A stretch of DNA of 13,627 nt from Sphingobium sp. (GTDB lineage: Bacteria > Pseudomonadota > Alphaproteobacteria > Sphingomonadales > Sphingomonadaceae): NCBI GenBank assembly GCA_030148625.1, contig JASBTC010000183.1:1-13627 (forward strand). The letters are read 5' to 3'. Each line of letters begins with the position of its first letter. Within the stretch, counting starts at the first letter, position 1. This document shows, one piece after another, positions 6,632 to 13,627 of this stretch. The position numbers and the translations under genes are program-made. The notes beneath the pieces were generated by a model. The model did not search any database. It had not been told where the DNA came from and was given only the letters and a program-made list of their open reading frames with translations.

Positions 6632-7858
6632 ATTGCCGTTCGTCCGAAGGATCGGTCGCAACGTCTCCGGATTGCCGTCATTGGGAAGGGCGCGCACGCC
6701 GATCAGCGAAGTCAGCATCGGGTAGAGATCGACATTGTCGAATTTCGCGGGAATTGCCCCTTCGCGGCGAAAGGCCGGGCCGTTGACCAGGAACAGCGCG
6801 GTCATTTCCGGATCGTCCGGATCATAGCCATGATCGCCCTTGTTGGTCGGCGGCGCACTGGGCATCACTTCGCCACCCGGTTTGGCGAGGCACAGAAAGG
6901 CGGCGACGCGCGGATTTTTGCCATAGTGAAAACGCGCCGGGACGTCGGCCTTGCGCCAGCACTCCATGTCCGGATTGGGCACGAGCAGCGCGCGGGCGAC
7001 CACCGCATCCTGGCCCGGCATCGCGTCGATCGTCGCAAAGGGGCCATAGCTGACCAGCCGGTAGCTGCCCGCCGGCAGCAATGTCTCGATCAGCACCGTG
7101 CGCTCGGGCTGGATGGCGCGCATGCCATGGTCGGAGACGATGACCAGATTTGCCGGCTGTCCGAGCGCGTCCAGCTCTGACTTGAGGTCGCCGATCAGTG
7201 CATCGATCTGCCGTACGGCCGCGATCGTCGCATCGCCGCGCGGCCCCTGCTTGTGGCTGGTCTTGTCGACCAGGTCGAAATAGAGCGTGACGAATGCGGG
7301 GCGGATGGCGGCGGGGCGGCGCATCCAGTCGATGACCGTCCGCACGCGCTGCGCTTCGGTGAAATTGGGATCGAACCGCGCCCAGTCGCTGGGGCGAATC
7401 CCGTCATGTGCCGCTTCCTCGCCCGGCCAGAACATCGTCCCCGTACGAACCCCGTTCTTCTCGGCGGTGATCCAGATCGGCTCGGCCTCCGCCCACCAGA
7501 AGGGATCGGAGGCTTCGAGCTCCTTGCTGTAGAAGCGTTCCTTGCGGCGCGGATCGAACAGGATGTTGGCGACGATCCCATGACGATCGGGCCTGAGCCC
7601 GGTGACCAGCGTATAATGATTGGGGAAGGTCAGCGTCGGAAAGCTCGGACGCATCGTCGCCTTCGTCCCGCTCTTGGCCAGGGCGTCGAGCACCGGGGTA
7701 TCGCCGCGCGCCAGATAGTCGGGGCTGAAGGCGTCGATCGAGATCAGGATCGTGACTGGGCGACGCTGCTCGACGACGACGGTGGCCGCGGGCGGTGAAG
7801 TGGTCGCGCAGGCGGTGAGCGCGGCGACGGTGAAAAGGGCGGGCAGCAAACGAAGCAC
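6629..7858 (-). CDS. Lipoprotein nucleotide pyrophosphatase/phosphodiesterase (NPP family)
   Basis: This is an alkaline-phosphatase-superfamily metalloenzyme of the NPP (ectonucleotide pyrophosphatase/phosphodiesterase) type, expected to cleave phosphodiester or pyrophosphate bonds outside the cytoplasm. GTG 7858 is taken as start: TGGAGA lies just upstream, and the protein then begins with a lipoprotein signal ending in the lipobox LTAC (Cys17). An upstream in-frame ATG at 7954 would put a polar extension before the signal. The two-metal site is complete by motif: Asp42 (ISIDAF), nucleophile Thr77 in FPTLTFPNHYTLVTG, Asp198 and His202 (FDLVDKTSHKQGP), Asp243-His244 (VSDHGM), and His343 (KGDHGYDP). 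The 409 residues fit the family. The physiological substrate is unknown: nucleotides, sugar nucleotides or phospholipid head groups are all possible. Confidence 0.9.
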   Translation of the reverse strand: MLRLLPALFTVAALTACATTSPPAATVVVEQRRPVTILISIDAFSPDYLARGDTPVLDALAKSGTKATMRPSFPTLTFPNHYTLVTGLRPDRHGIVANILFDPRRKERFYSKELEASDPFWWAEAEPIWITAEKNGVRTGTMFWPGEEAAHDGIRPSDWARFDPNFTEAQRVRTVIDWMRRPAAIRPAFVTLYFDLVDKTSHKQGPRGDATIAAVRQIDALIGDLKSELDALGQPANLVIVSDHGMRAIQPERTVLIETLLPAGSYRLVSYGPFATIDAMPGQDAVVARALLVPNPDMECWRKADVPARFHYGKNPRVAAFLCLAKPGGEVMPSAPPTNKGDHGYDPDDPEMTALFLVNGPAFRREGAIPAKFDNVDLYPMLTSLIGVRALPNDGNPETLRPILRTNGN

Positions 7859-7972
7859 GACGATCTCCAGTGGCCATCCTTTGCTACAGGACAATGACGT
7901 ATTGGCCACCCTTGCTGGACATGGGCGAAGAGGTCTGCGGTGTTGCGTGCCCACGCGATCGGGACTGGCCGG

Positions 7973-8614
7973 TCAGGCAGTGGTCGGGTTTTTCCCGCGA
8001 TCGGGGGCAGGCGGGTTGCCGTCACCGACCAGCCAGGGGGCAAGAAGAAGCTGCACCGCCCGGCGCATGGCCTCGATATCGAGATCGGGGATGAGCCGGC
8101 TGTACGACAGGCCTTGCCAGATCAGCGCCACGGCGTCGACGAACGTGTCGATATTCAGGTCTTTCGACAGTCGGCCTGCCGCCACGGCTGATTCGGCTGC
8201 ATTGCGCATCACGTCGATCAGGCGATCGGAAAGCCCCGCCACGCGTGTGTCGGCGGCGGCGAGCCGCTGAAAATAGCATTCGAGTTCGATGCGGACGGCG
8301 GGGGTCAATCCGTAGGACAGGCGACCCTGCTCGGCCTTCACATGAACGTCGAAGATCTGCGAAACCAGATCGCCGCCGTCGAGCATATGTTCGACCGAGT
8401 TGATGACGGTCTCGCGATTGTGCAGCAGCACCGCTTCGAGCACCGCATCCTTGTTCTCGAAATAATAATAGAGATGGCCGGAACGCATGCCGGCTTCGCG
8501 GCAGATGTCGTTGATGCTGGTCTTGGCCACGCCGCTCCGCGCAAGGCAGCGCGTCGCTGCCTCGATGATCTGCACCCGCCGGGCCTCGGTGTTTGACTCG
8601 TCAACTTCGCGCAT
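7973..8614 (-). CDS. TetR/AcrR family transcriptional regulator
   Basis: This 213-residue one-component regulator has an N-terminal TetR helix-turn-helix, TSINDICREAGMRSGHLYYYFENKDAVLEAVL (32-63), and a helical ligand/dimer domain in the remainder. ATG 8614 is chosen because AGGAGG lies five bases upstream and the HTH then falls at the usual distance from the N-terminus. An in-frame start at 8719 would add 35 atypical residues. The gene is divergent from the TonB receptor gene, with palindromes in the shared spacer. It therefore most likely represses that operon, and perhaps itself, until it binds a small ligand related to the transported compound. The effector cannot be predicted. The C-terminal ~15 residues (GDGNPPAPDRGKNPTTA) look disordered. 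Confidence 0.92.
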   Translation of the reverse strand: MREVDESNTEARRVQIIEAATRCLARSGVAKTSINDICREAGMRSGHLYYYFENKDAVLEAVLLHNRETVINSVEHMLDGGDLVSQIFDVHVKAEQGRLSYGLTPAVRIELECYFQRLAAADTRVAGLSDRLIDVMRNAAESAVAAGRLSKDLNIDTFVDAVALIWQGLSYSRLIPDLDIEAMRRAVQLLLAPWLVGDGNPPAPDRGKNPTTA

Positions 8615-8732
8615 CCCCGCCTCCTGCAGTTGCCATAGGGCGATCGATCCCCGGACGGAACGGATTCCACTGTCCGAAAATCCCGCCAGTCCAAATACAT
8701 ATTTTCCAATCAGGACCATTTTCTACGACGAT

Positions 8733-8784
8733 CCTGATCAGGCTTGACAAGCCAAGCCTAGCCGCATTTATATAGTTTGATCAA
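8733..8784. promoter_or_regulatory. Operator-like palindromes in the TetR/TonB-receptor spacer
   Basis: Three palindromes follow one another: CCTGATCAGG (8733-8742, perfect); AGGCTTG (8740-8746) with CAAGCCT (8753-8759), whose inner part GGCTTG-A-CAAGCC (8741-8753) is itself a perfect 13-mer; and TTGATCAA (8777-8784). The 13-mer contains the -35 box of the receptor promoter, and TTGATCAA lies at the predicted transcription start. Binding at either would block RNA polymerase, as TetR repressors commonly do. GATCAACC recurs directly at 8779-8786 and 8807-8814. Confidence 0.55.
8744..8774 (+). promoter_or_regulatory. Promoter of the receptor-transporter-peptidase operon
   Basis: A consensus -35, TTGACA (8744-8749), is followed by TTTATA (8767-8772) after 17 bases, or TATATA (8769-8774) after 19. 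This is the best sigma-70-like promoter in the window. It lies in the AT-richest stretch and points at the TonB receptor start 60-70 bases on. The complementary strand offers TTGTCA (8750-8745) from the same palindrome, so the two divergent promoters may share their -35 region. The -10 for the TetR side (TAGAAA, spacing 19) is weak. Confidence 0.6.
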
Positions 8785-8835
8785 CCAACCTAAAAAAGAA
8801 TCGACCGATCAACCGTCGAAAATGGGGAGTGTGAC

Positions 8836-11028
8836 ATGAAGAGACTGGGGCTTGGCTCGACATCGATGATCGCCTGGCTGTGCTGCGCGGCGGCGCCCGC
8901 ATCGGCGCAGACCGGAGCCTCCGCGCCGGTCGCCAATGACGGCGATATCATCGTCACCGCCAATCGCCGTGCGGAGACTGTCCAGGACGTACCGAGCGCG
9001 ATTACGGCGATCTCGCAGGAACAGATCGAGGCGCGCGGAATCGACGGCTTCGAGGGTTTTGCCCGATCGGTGCCCGGTCTCACCATGAACCAGGCGACGA
9101 AGAACCGGGCAGTTTTCAACATCCGCGGCATCGCCACCAGCGTGACGGGCGGCAACACGCAGGATCCGGTGGCGGTCTATGTCAACGACACGCCCGTCAC
9201 CGATACGTTCGGCGCAGCGGCCCAGCCCGATCTGCGCCTGTTCGACGTGGAGCGGATCGAGGTGCTGCGCGGGCCGCAGGGCACCTTGTTCGGTTCCGGT
9301 TCGCTCGGCGGCACGATCCGGATCATCACCAACAAGCCGGATGCCACGCGGTTCGAGGCGGCGGGGCGCGTCGATCTCGGCGTGACCAAGGGCGGGGCGT
9401 TCCGCCAGCGCTATGATGCGATGGTCAACATGCCGTTGGCTGCCGACACGCTCGCCTTGCGCGTCGTCGGCTATTATCGCGACGAACAGGGATGGGTGAA
9501 GAACGCCGCGCTTGGTACGCGCAACGACGCGATCGACTGGGGCGGCCGCGTCGCGCTGCGCTGGACCCCGAGCGATACGCTCGCGATCAAGGCCGAGATT
9601 TTCCATCAGGACAGCGATCCCGAAGACGCCGATGGCTGGAATCCGGCGCTCGGCAGATTCAAGCGGTCCTCGTCGGTCGCGGAAGGGCGCCCGAACCGGA
9701 TCACCAATTATAATCTGTCGATCGACTATGAGATTGCCGATTTCGCGACGCTGACTTCGTCCACCACCTATCAGCAAAGCAAGACTGCGCTGATCTCGGA
9801 TCTCGGCGATCTGTTCGGTCTCGGCCTTCCCGTCGTCTCCCGAAACGATCCGTGGAATTCACGCTTCTTCGTTCAAGAGGGGCGGCTGGTATCGAACACG
9901 GAATCGCCGTTCCAATGGGTGCTCGGCGGCTTCTACATCAAACGCAGGACGGGCGTTCCCAATTATCTGATCGAGGTGGTCGGCCTCGACGATCTGTTCG
10001 GCGGCGCGATCGGCAGCGATGCCTATTTCGATACCGACATCACCACCCGGTCGAGTGAATTGGCGGGATATGCCGATGCCAGCTACGAGATCGTCGACGG
10101 GCTGAAGCTGCGCGGCGGCGCGCGCGTGTTCCGCACGACTGCCAGCTATGACGAGAAGAACCGGCGCGTGCTGGACTTCGCGACCTTCACCTATTTCGAT
10201 CCGGTCAGTTTCAGGAACCGCGGGTCGGGGACCAACACCACCTGGCGCACCGGCATCTCCTACGAGCCCGACCGGAACCTGCTGTTCTACGCCAATGTCA
10301 GCAAGGGTTTCCGGATCGGGCAGGTGAATGCCAATCGCGGGCCGAGCCAGATCGATCCCGGCGATTATGTGATCCCCGAAGGCTATGAGCCGGATTCGAC
10401 GATCAATTACGAGATCGGCACCAAGACGAGCTGGCTGGACGGCGCGCTGACGCTCAACCTCACGGGCTTCTACATCGACTGGACGAATATCCAGATCGAC
10501 GGGCAGCGCATCTCGGATCGACGCAGCTTCATCGCCAATGCGGGCAAGGCGAGCGTTCGGGGCATCGAATTCGAAATGGCGGCACGGCCGGCCAGGGGAT
10601 TCAACGTCTATGGCAATGTCACGATCCAGGACGGCAAGATCGACAGCGTGCCGACCAACATCATCGTACCCGCGGCGAAGGGCGACACATTGCCCGGCCT
10701 CGCCAAGTGGAAATTGTCCGGCGGCTTCGAATATCGCTGGGATATGGGCGGCAGCAATCAGGCCTATGTGCGGGTCGACGGCCAGTTCACCGACAGCTCG
10801 CCCAATGCGTTCGCTAATCGCGGACTGAATCCGCTCTTCGCCATCAATGACGACTATTCGTCGCTCGATGCCGCGATCGGCCTCGACACGTCCTGGGGCA
10901 GCGTCGCCATTTATGGCGAGAATCTGACCGACAATGACGCCGTCATCCTGAAGACGCCCAGTTCGCCCAATCCCTATGTGACGTTGCGGCCGCTGACTGC
11001 CGGTCTGCGCGTGACGGTTCGTCGCTGA
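8836..11028 (+). CDS. TonB-dependent outer-membrane receptor
   Basis: This 730-residue ligand-gated outer-membrane channel is energised by TonB-ExbBD. A signal peptide ends at about residue 24 (PASA|QTG). A TonB-box-like stretch, DIIVTANRRAE (37-47), precedes the plug domain: VQDVPSAITAISQEQIEARG at 49-68, and the conserved FDVERIEVLRGPQGTLFGSGSLGGTIRIITNKP at 136-168. The rest is the 22-strand barrel, with the usual late motifs such as NYEIGTKTSWLDGALTLNLTGFYIDW, ending in RPLTAGLRVTVRR without a terminal aromatic. There is no N-terminal signalling domain, so it is not a FecA-type transducer, consistent with control by the divergent TetR. GGGGAG precedes ATG 8836. It resembles the 'iron complex' receptor group abundant in sphingomonads, but the ligand may be an organic compound or peptide rather than a siderophore. 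Confidence 0.95.
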   Translation: MKRLGLGSTSMIAWLCCAAAPASAQTGASAPVANDGDIIVTANRRAETVQDVPSAITAISQEQIEARGIDGFEGFARSVPGLTMNQATKNRAVFNIRGIATSVTGGNTQDPVAVYVNDTPVTDTFGAAAQPDLRLFDVERIEVLRGPQGTLFGSGSLGGTIRIITNKPDATRFEAAGRVDLGVTKGGAFRQRYDAMVNMPLAADTLALRVVGYYRDEQGWVKNAALGTRNDAIDWGGRVALRWTPSDTLAIKAEIFHQDSDPEDADGWNPALGRFKRSSSVAEGRPNRITNYNLSIDYEIADFATLTSSTTYQQSKTALISDLGDLFGLGLPVVSRNDPWNSRFFVQEGRLVSNTESPFQWVLGGFYIKRRTGVPNYLIEVVGLDDLFGGAIGSDAYFDTDITTRSSELAGYADASYEIVDGLKLRGGARVFRTTASYDEKNRRVLDFATFTYFDPVSFRNRGSGTNTTWRTGISYEPDRNLLFYANVSKGFRIGQVNANRGPSQIDPGDYVIPEGYEPDSTINYEIGTKTSWLDGALTLNLTGFYIDWTNIQIDGQRISDRRSFIANAGKASVRGIEFEMAARPARGFNVYGNVTIQDGKIDSVPTNIIVPAAKGDTLPGLAKWKLSGGFEYRWDMGGSNQAYVRVDGQFTDSSPNAFANRGLNPLFAINDDYSSLDAAIGLDTSWGSVAIYGENLTDNDAVILKTPSSPNPYVTLRPLTAGLRVTVRR

Positions 11029-11061
11029 GATGTGTCGTCGACGGATAGCGGAGGCATCGAG

Positions 11062-12396
11062 ATGAACGCTCGGAGCGAGACATCGTCCTATCCGGGCCCG
11101 GGTCGCGCCCGCTATGCCCAGCTGGTGCTGGCATCCATCGCGGTCTTCACGACCATGGACATGCAGATCGTCGGCCTCCTGGCCGAACCGATGAAGCATG
11201 ATCTGGGGCTCACCGATGTGCAGCTCGGCCTGGCGCATGCGACATCGTTCTACGCCGCCTATGGCCTGCTGGCGACGCCGATGGGCATGCTGGTCGACCG
11301 GCTGGTGCGCGTCCGCATGCTGGTCGCCGCCATGATCCTCTGGTGCGGCGGCCTGGCACTGACCGGCATGTCCACCGATTTCTGGATGCTGGCCGCGGCC
11401 AAGACCATATTGGGCGTCGCCAATGCGATCACCTATCCGGCGGCGATGTCGCTGATGGCCGATCATTTCGCGCCGGCGAAACGCGCCTTTGCGACCATGA
11501 GCTATCCGATGGGCCAGACATTGGGGCAGGTCGGTGCGCTGCTGGTCGGCGGTCTTGGCTATTCGAGCCTTGTCGGGATGGTCGCCGCCAATCCCGACGC
11601 GCTGCACGGCCTGGCGCCCTGGCGCGTCGTTCCGCTGCTCTTCGCGATGCTCGGCCTGTTCCTGCTGCCGCTGCTGTTCGCGATGCGCGAACCCGCCCGT
11701 ATGGAAATGGGGGAGCGGGGTCGCGGATCGTTACGCAAGCTCTGGGCGTATCGCCGGTTTCTGCTCCCCCTTTTCGCGGGCATGACTTTCCTCGCTGGGG
11801 CCTCCACCGGCGTCCAGGTCTGGTTCGCGCCGGCACTGATGCGCCTCTACAATCTGCAGCCCGGCGATTTCGCCATCGGTTTCAGCATCCAGATGCTGGC
11901 GACGAGCCTGATCAGCCTTGCCGCCAGCAGCACGCTGGTCAACCTCGCGCGTGACCGGGGCGGCGATCGGCTGCTGATGTTGCCCGCCGCGATCGCCGCC
12001 ACGCTGTGCGCGCCGGCTGCATTCATGGCGCTGACGCCCAACGTCATCTGGTTCGCCGCGTTCAGCGCCGTGTTCGCGGTTGCGGGCGGCATCGCGATCG
12101 CGATCCCCGTCATCGCCATCAGCCTTCGTATCCCAAACGAACTGCGTGGGCTCACCATGGGGCTCTATGTCGTGCTGATCTCCGTCACCGGCGCGATCGG
12201 ATCGCCTTTGGTCGGTTTCGTGAGCGGCATATTGGGTGGGGAGATGATGCTGGGCCATGCGATGGCGGCGGTCGGCGCGCCATTCGCTCTGCTCGCCGGT
12301 TTGAGCTTCTGGATCGCGACCCGCGCCGGGCCTGGCGGTGACGATCCGGCAGCCGCCACCGAATTCCCCGAAAAGATAATGCCTCAAGGAGCCTGA
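11062..12396 (+). CDS. MFS transporter, Spinster-like
   Basis: This 444-residue inner-membrane carrier has about 12 predicted helices in two halves, separated by a basic loop near residues 212-240. TM1 and what follows carry MDMQIVGLLAEPMKHDLGLTDVQLG (32-56), characteristic of the Spinster-like MFS group common in sphingomonads. MFS motif A is GMLVDRLVRVR (75-85, with Asp79 and Arg80). ATG 11062 is chosen because GGAGG (11050-11054) lies seven bases upstream; a GTG at 11032 in the same frame would add ten polar residues. It follows the receptor by 33 bases and its stop is one base from the peptidase start, so the three genes are one operon. The direction of transport is not readable from sequence. 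Context favours uptake of the compound brought in by the receptor. Confidence 0.9.
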   Translation: MNARSETSSYPGPGRARYAQLVLASIAVFTTMDMQIVGLLAEPMKHDLGLTDVQLGLAHATSFYAAYGLLATPMGMLVDRLVRVRMLVAAMILWCGGLALTGMSTDFWMLAAAKTILGVANAITYPAAMSLMADHFAPAKRAFATMSYPMGQTLGQVGALLVGGLGYSSLVGMVAANPDALHGLAPWRVVPLLFAMLGLFLLPLLFAMREPARMEMGERGRGSLRKLWAYRRFLLPLFAGMTFLAGASTGVQVWFAPALMRLYNLQPGDFAIGFSIQMLATSLISLAASSTLVNLARDRGGDRLLMLPAAIAATLCAPAAFMALTPNVIWFAAFSAVFAVAGGIAIAIPVIAISLRIPNELRGLTMGLYVVLISVTGAIGSPLVGFVSGILGGEMMLGHAMAAVGAPFALLAGLSFWIATRAGPGGDDPAAATEFPEKIMPQGA

Positions 12397-12397
12397 T

Positions 12398-13627
12398 ATG
12401 AGCATGACCACGACGACCCTGTCTGCGGAGCGCTACGCGCGCGCGGCAGCCTTCACGCCATCGAAGCTCGGCACCAGGCTGGGTGGTGTGATCGGCGACG
12501 GCTATTGGCTCGACGATCGGCGCTACTTCTTCTGCGTTACCGAGGTCGGCGCGGATGGCGGTCAGGTGAACCAACCCAGGATCGCCGACACCGCAAGCGG
12601 CACGGTGACGCCGGTGCTGGCGGCCGATGCGCTCGCCGTGCTGATCTCCGGCCATAGCGGCAAGGACGTGGCGGCGGCGGATCTGGCGGCCGCACAATAT
12701 GACATGCCCGATACGGGCACGCTCGTGGTGATGCTGGGCACCGACATCTATCATGTCGCGATCGATGGCCCGGCCCTGGTGAGGGCCGAAGTCTTGGATC
12801 CGGCGATGGCGCTCCATTCGCCGGACGGCAGCCAGGCGTGCATCCTCAAGGATCATGCGATCTGGGTGAAGGATCGCGCGACCGGCATCGCCAGCCAGCT
12901 CACACCGGACGGTGCACGTCACCATGGCTATGGCGAGATTCCGGAATCGGGGATCATGCCGGTGTCGAGCCGTAAGACGCCGATGCCGTGCGGCCTGTGG
13001 TCGGCCGATTCCGAATGGTTCGTCACCCATCGGATCGACGAGCGCGACCTGCCTGAAAGCGGGCTGGTCGAAAACGCGCCGGCGGACAGCAAGCGCGCAA
13101 TACCGCATGTCTTCAAGGTCGCCGGCCCTGACCATGACCTGCCGAAGCTGGAGTTCGTCGCTTTCCATCTGCCGAGCGGCCGCTCGGTCAGCTCGGCCGA
13201 CCGGCCGCTGATCGTGCAGGTCTTTTCACCCTTTCTCTATCGCGGCGCCTGGTTTGCGGGCGACAGTCTCTATTTTTTCGATTGGGAGCGCTTTTCGTCC
13301 GCGGTTGCGCTGGTTGCTATGAACCTCGAAACAGGCGTGGTCAGGACGATCCTTTCAGAAACGGCCGAAACCGGCTGGATCGACGTCCATCCGATGATCG
13401 TCGGCCAGCCGATCGTCCGTCCCTTGCCCGGCTCCGGCGAACTGATCTGGTTTTCGCAGCGCGACGGCTGGGGCCATCTCTACCTTCATGACCTAGCCAG
13501 CGGCGCACTCAAGAACCGGATCACCGAAGGCGCATGGATGGTGCGCGAAATCGTCCATGTCGACGAAGCCGGGCGGCGTATCCTGTTCCTCGCCAACGGC
13601 TTCGACGACGCCAGCGATCTCGGCCAG
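12398..13627 (+). CDS. S9 / DPPIV-type peptidase, N-terminal propeller part (3' truncated)
   Basis: The frame from ATG 12398 stays open for 410 codons to the last base, so the C-terminal alpha/beta-hydrolase domain with the Ser-Asp-His triad lies outside the window. AAGGAG (12386-12391), inside the end of the MFS gene, is six bases upstream. The visible part resembles the DPPIV N-terminal beta-propeller: WFVTHRIDERDLPESGLVENAP (207-228), FHLPSG, LIWFSQRDGWGHLYLHDLASG (349-369) and the following ITEGAWMV...VHVDEAGRRILFLANG. The Glu-Glu pair that anchors the substrate N-terminus in classical DPP4 is not seen; the equivalent stretch reads GYGEIPESG (177-185). No signal peptide is visible, unlike secreted DPPIV enzymes, which suggests cytoplasmic action after import. 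Likely cleaves a peptide or amide substrate; specificity unknown. Confidence 0.85.
   Translation, partial: MSMTTTTLSAERYARAAAFTPSKLGTRLGGVIGDGYWLDDRRYFFCVTEVGADGGQVNQPRIADTASGTVTPVLAADALAVLISGHSGKDVAAADLAAAQYDMPDTGTLVVMLGTDIYHVAIDGPALVRAEVLDPAMALHSPDGSQACILKDHAIWVKDRATGIASQLTPDGARHHGYGEIPESGIMPVSSRKTPMPCGLWSADSEWFVTHRIDERDLPESGLVENAPADSKRAIPHVFKVAGPDHDLPKLEFVAFHLPSGRSVSSADRPLIVQVFSPFLYRGAWFAGDSLYFFDWERFSSAVALVAMNLETGVVRTILSETAETGWIDVHPMIVGQPIVRPLPGSGELIWFSQRDGWGHLYLHDLASGALKNRITEGAWMVREIVHVDEAGRRILFLANGFDDASDLGQ

Noticed and set aside
7859..7954. Longer start at 7954 for the NPP lipoprotein
   Set aside because: It would place 32 polar residues before the lipoprotein signal; GTG 7858 has a ribosome site and puts the lipobox Cys at residue 17.
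7945..7956. GCGTG-CC-CACGC inverted repeat downstream of the TetR gene as a terminator
   Set aside because: The loop is only two bases (or the stem four pairs), there is no T-tract, and such repeats are frequent in this composition.
9859..11607. 582-codon open frame on the minus strand across the TonB receptor and MFS genes
   Set aside because: It is antisense to two well-supported genes; its translation is rich in Arg, Ala, His, Asp and Gly with no domain, as expected of a shadow frame in GC-rich coding DNA.
12185..13168. 327-codon minus-strand frame over the peptidase and MFS end
   Set aside because: The + strand frame here reads a clear DPPIV propeller with a good ribosome site; the minus frame is basic and featureless.
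1..13627. Mobile element, phage, CRISPR, tRNA or rRNA content
   Set aside because: No transposase, integrase, terminal repeats, regular repeat-spacer pattern or tRNA-like cloverleaf was seen on reading; the right-hand cassette looks accessory but carries no mobility marks within the window.

Overview
The window is GC-rich chromosomal DNA that reads as an alphaproteobacterium of the sphingomonad group. The signs are a petABC cytochrome bc1 operon divergent from trmL-hemF with apt downstream, a TonB-dependent receptor of the kind these bacteria carry in large numbers, and a Spinster-like MFS carrier of the 'MDxQI...LLxEPMKxDLGL' type. The assignment rests on gene content and protein style, not on a database search.

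Left part (1-2567). The tail of an integral membrane protein runs rightward and meets, tail to tail, a leftward three-gene unit transcribed trmL -> hemF -> GNAT acetyltransferase. Both junctions of that unit are 4-base ATGA overlaps. A 9-bp GCAA-capped hairpin sits between the convergent genes.

Centre (2568-6122). A 249-bp spacer separates trmL from petA. It holds a weak promoter candidate, two mutually exclusive stem-loops, and a possible 25-codon leader ORF whose stop abuts the petA start. Then come petA (Rieske protein), petB (cytochrome b), petC (cytochrome c1) and apt, closely packed on the + strand. This is aerobic respiration plus adenine salvage, and the adjacent O2-dependent HemF supplies heme.

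Middle right (6129-7858). Two leftward genes follow: a MaoC-type hotdog dehydratase and a lipoprotein nucleotide pyrophosphatase/phosphodiesterase (NPP/alkaline phosphatase superfamily).

Right part (7973-13627). This accessory-looking cassette holds a leftward TetR regulator and a divergent rightward series: TonB-dependent receptor, MFS transporter, and an S9/DPPIV-type peptidase that runs off the window. The 221-bp AT-richer divergent spacer carries a consensus -35 (TTGACA) embedded in a palindrome, plus further GATC-centred palindromes. The peptidase has no visible signal peptide. A reasonable reading is a ligand-induced route: outer membrane (TBDR), then inner membrane (MFS), then cytoplasmic cleavage of a peptide or amide compound. 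The substrate is unknown.

No RNA genes, insertion sequences, integrases, CRISPR arrays or origins were recognised. No gene-free stretch exceeds 300 bases.
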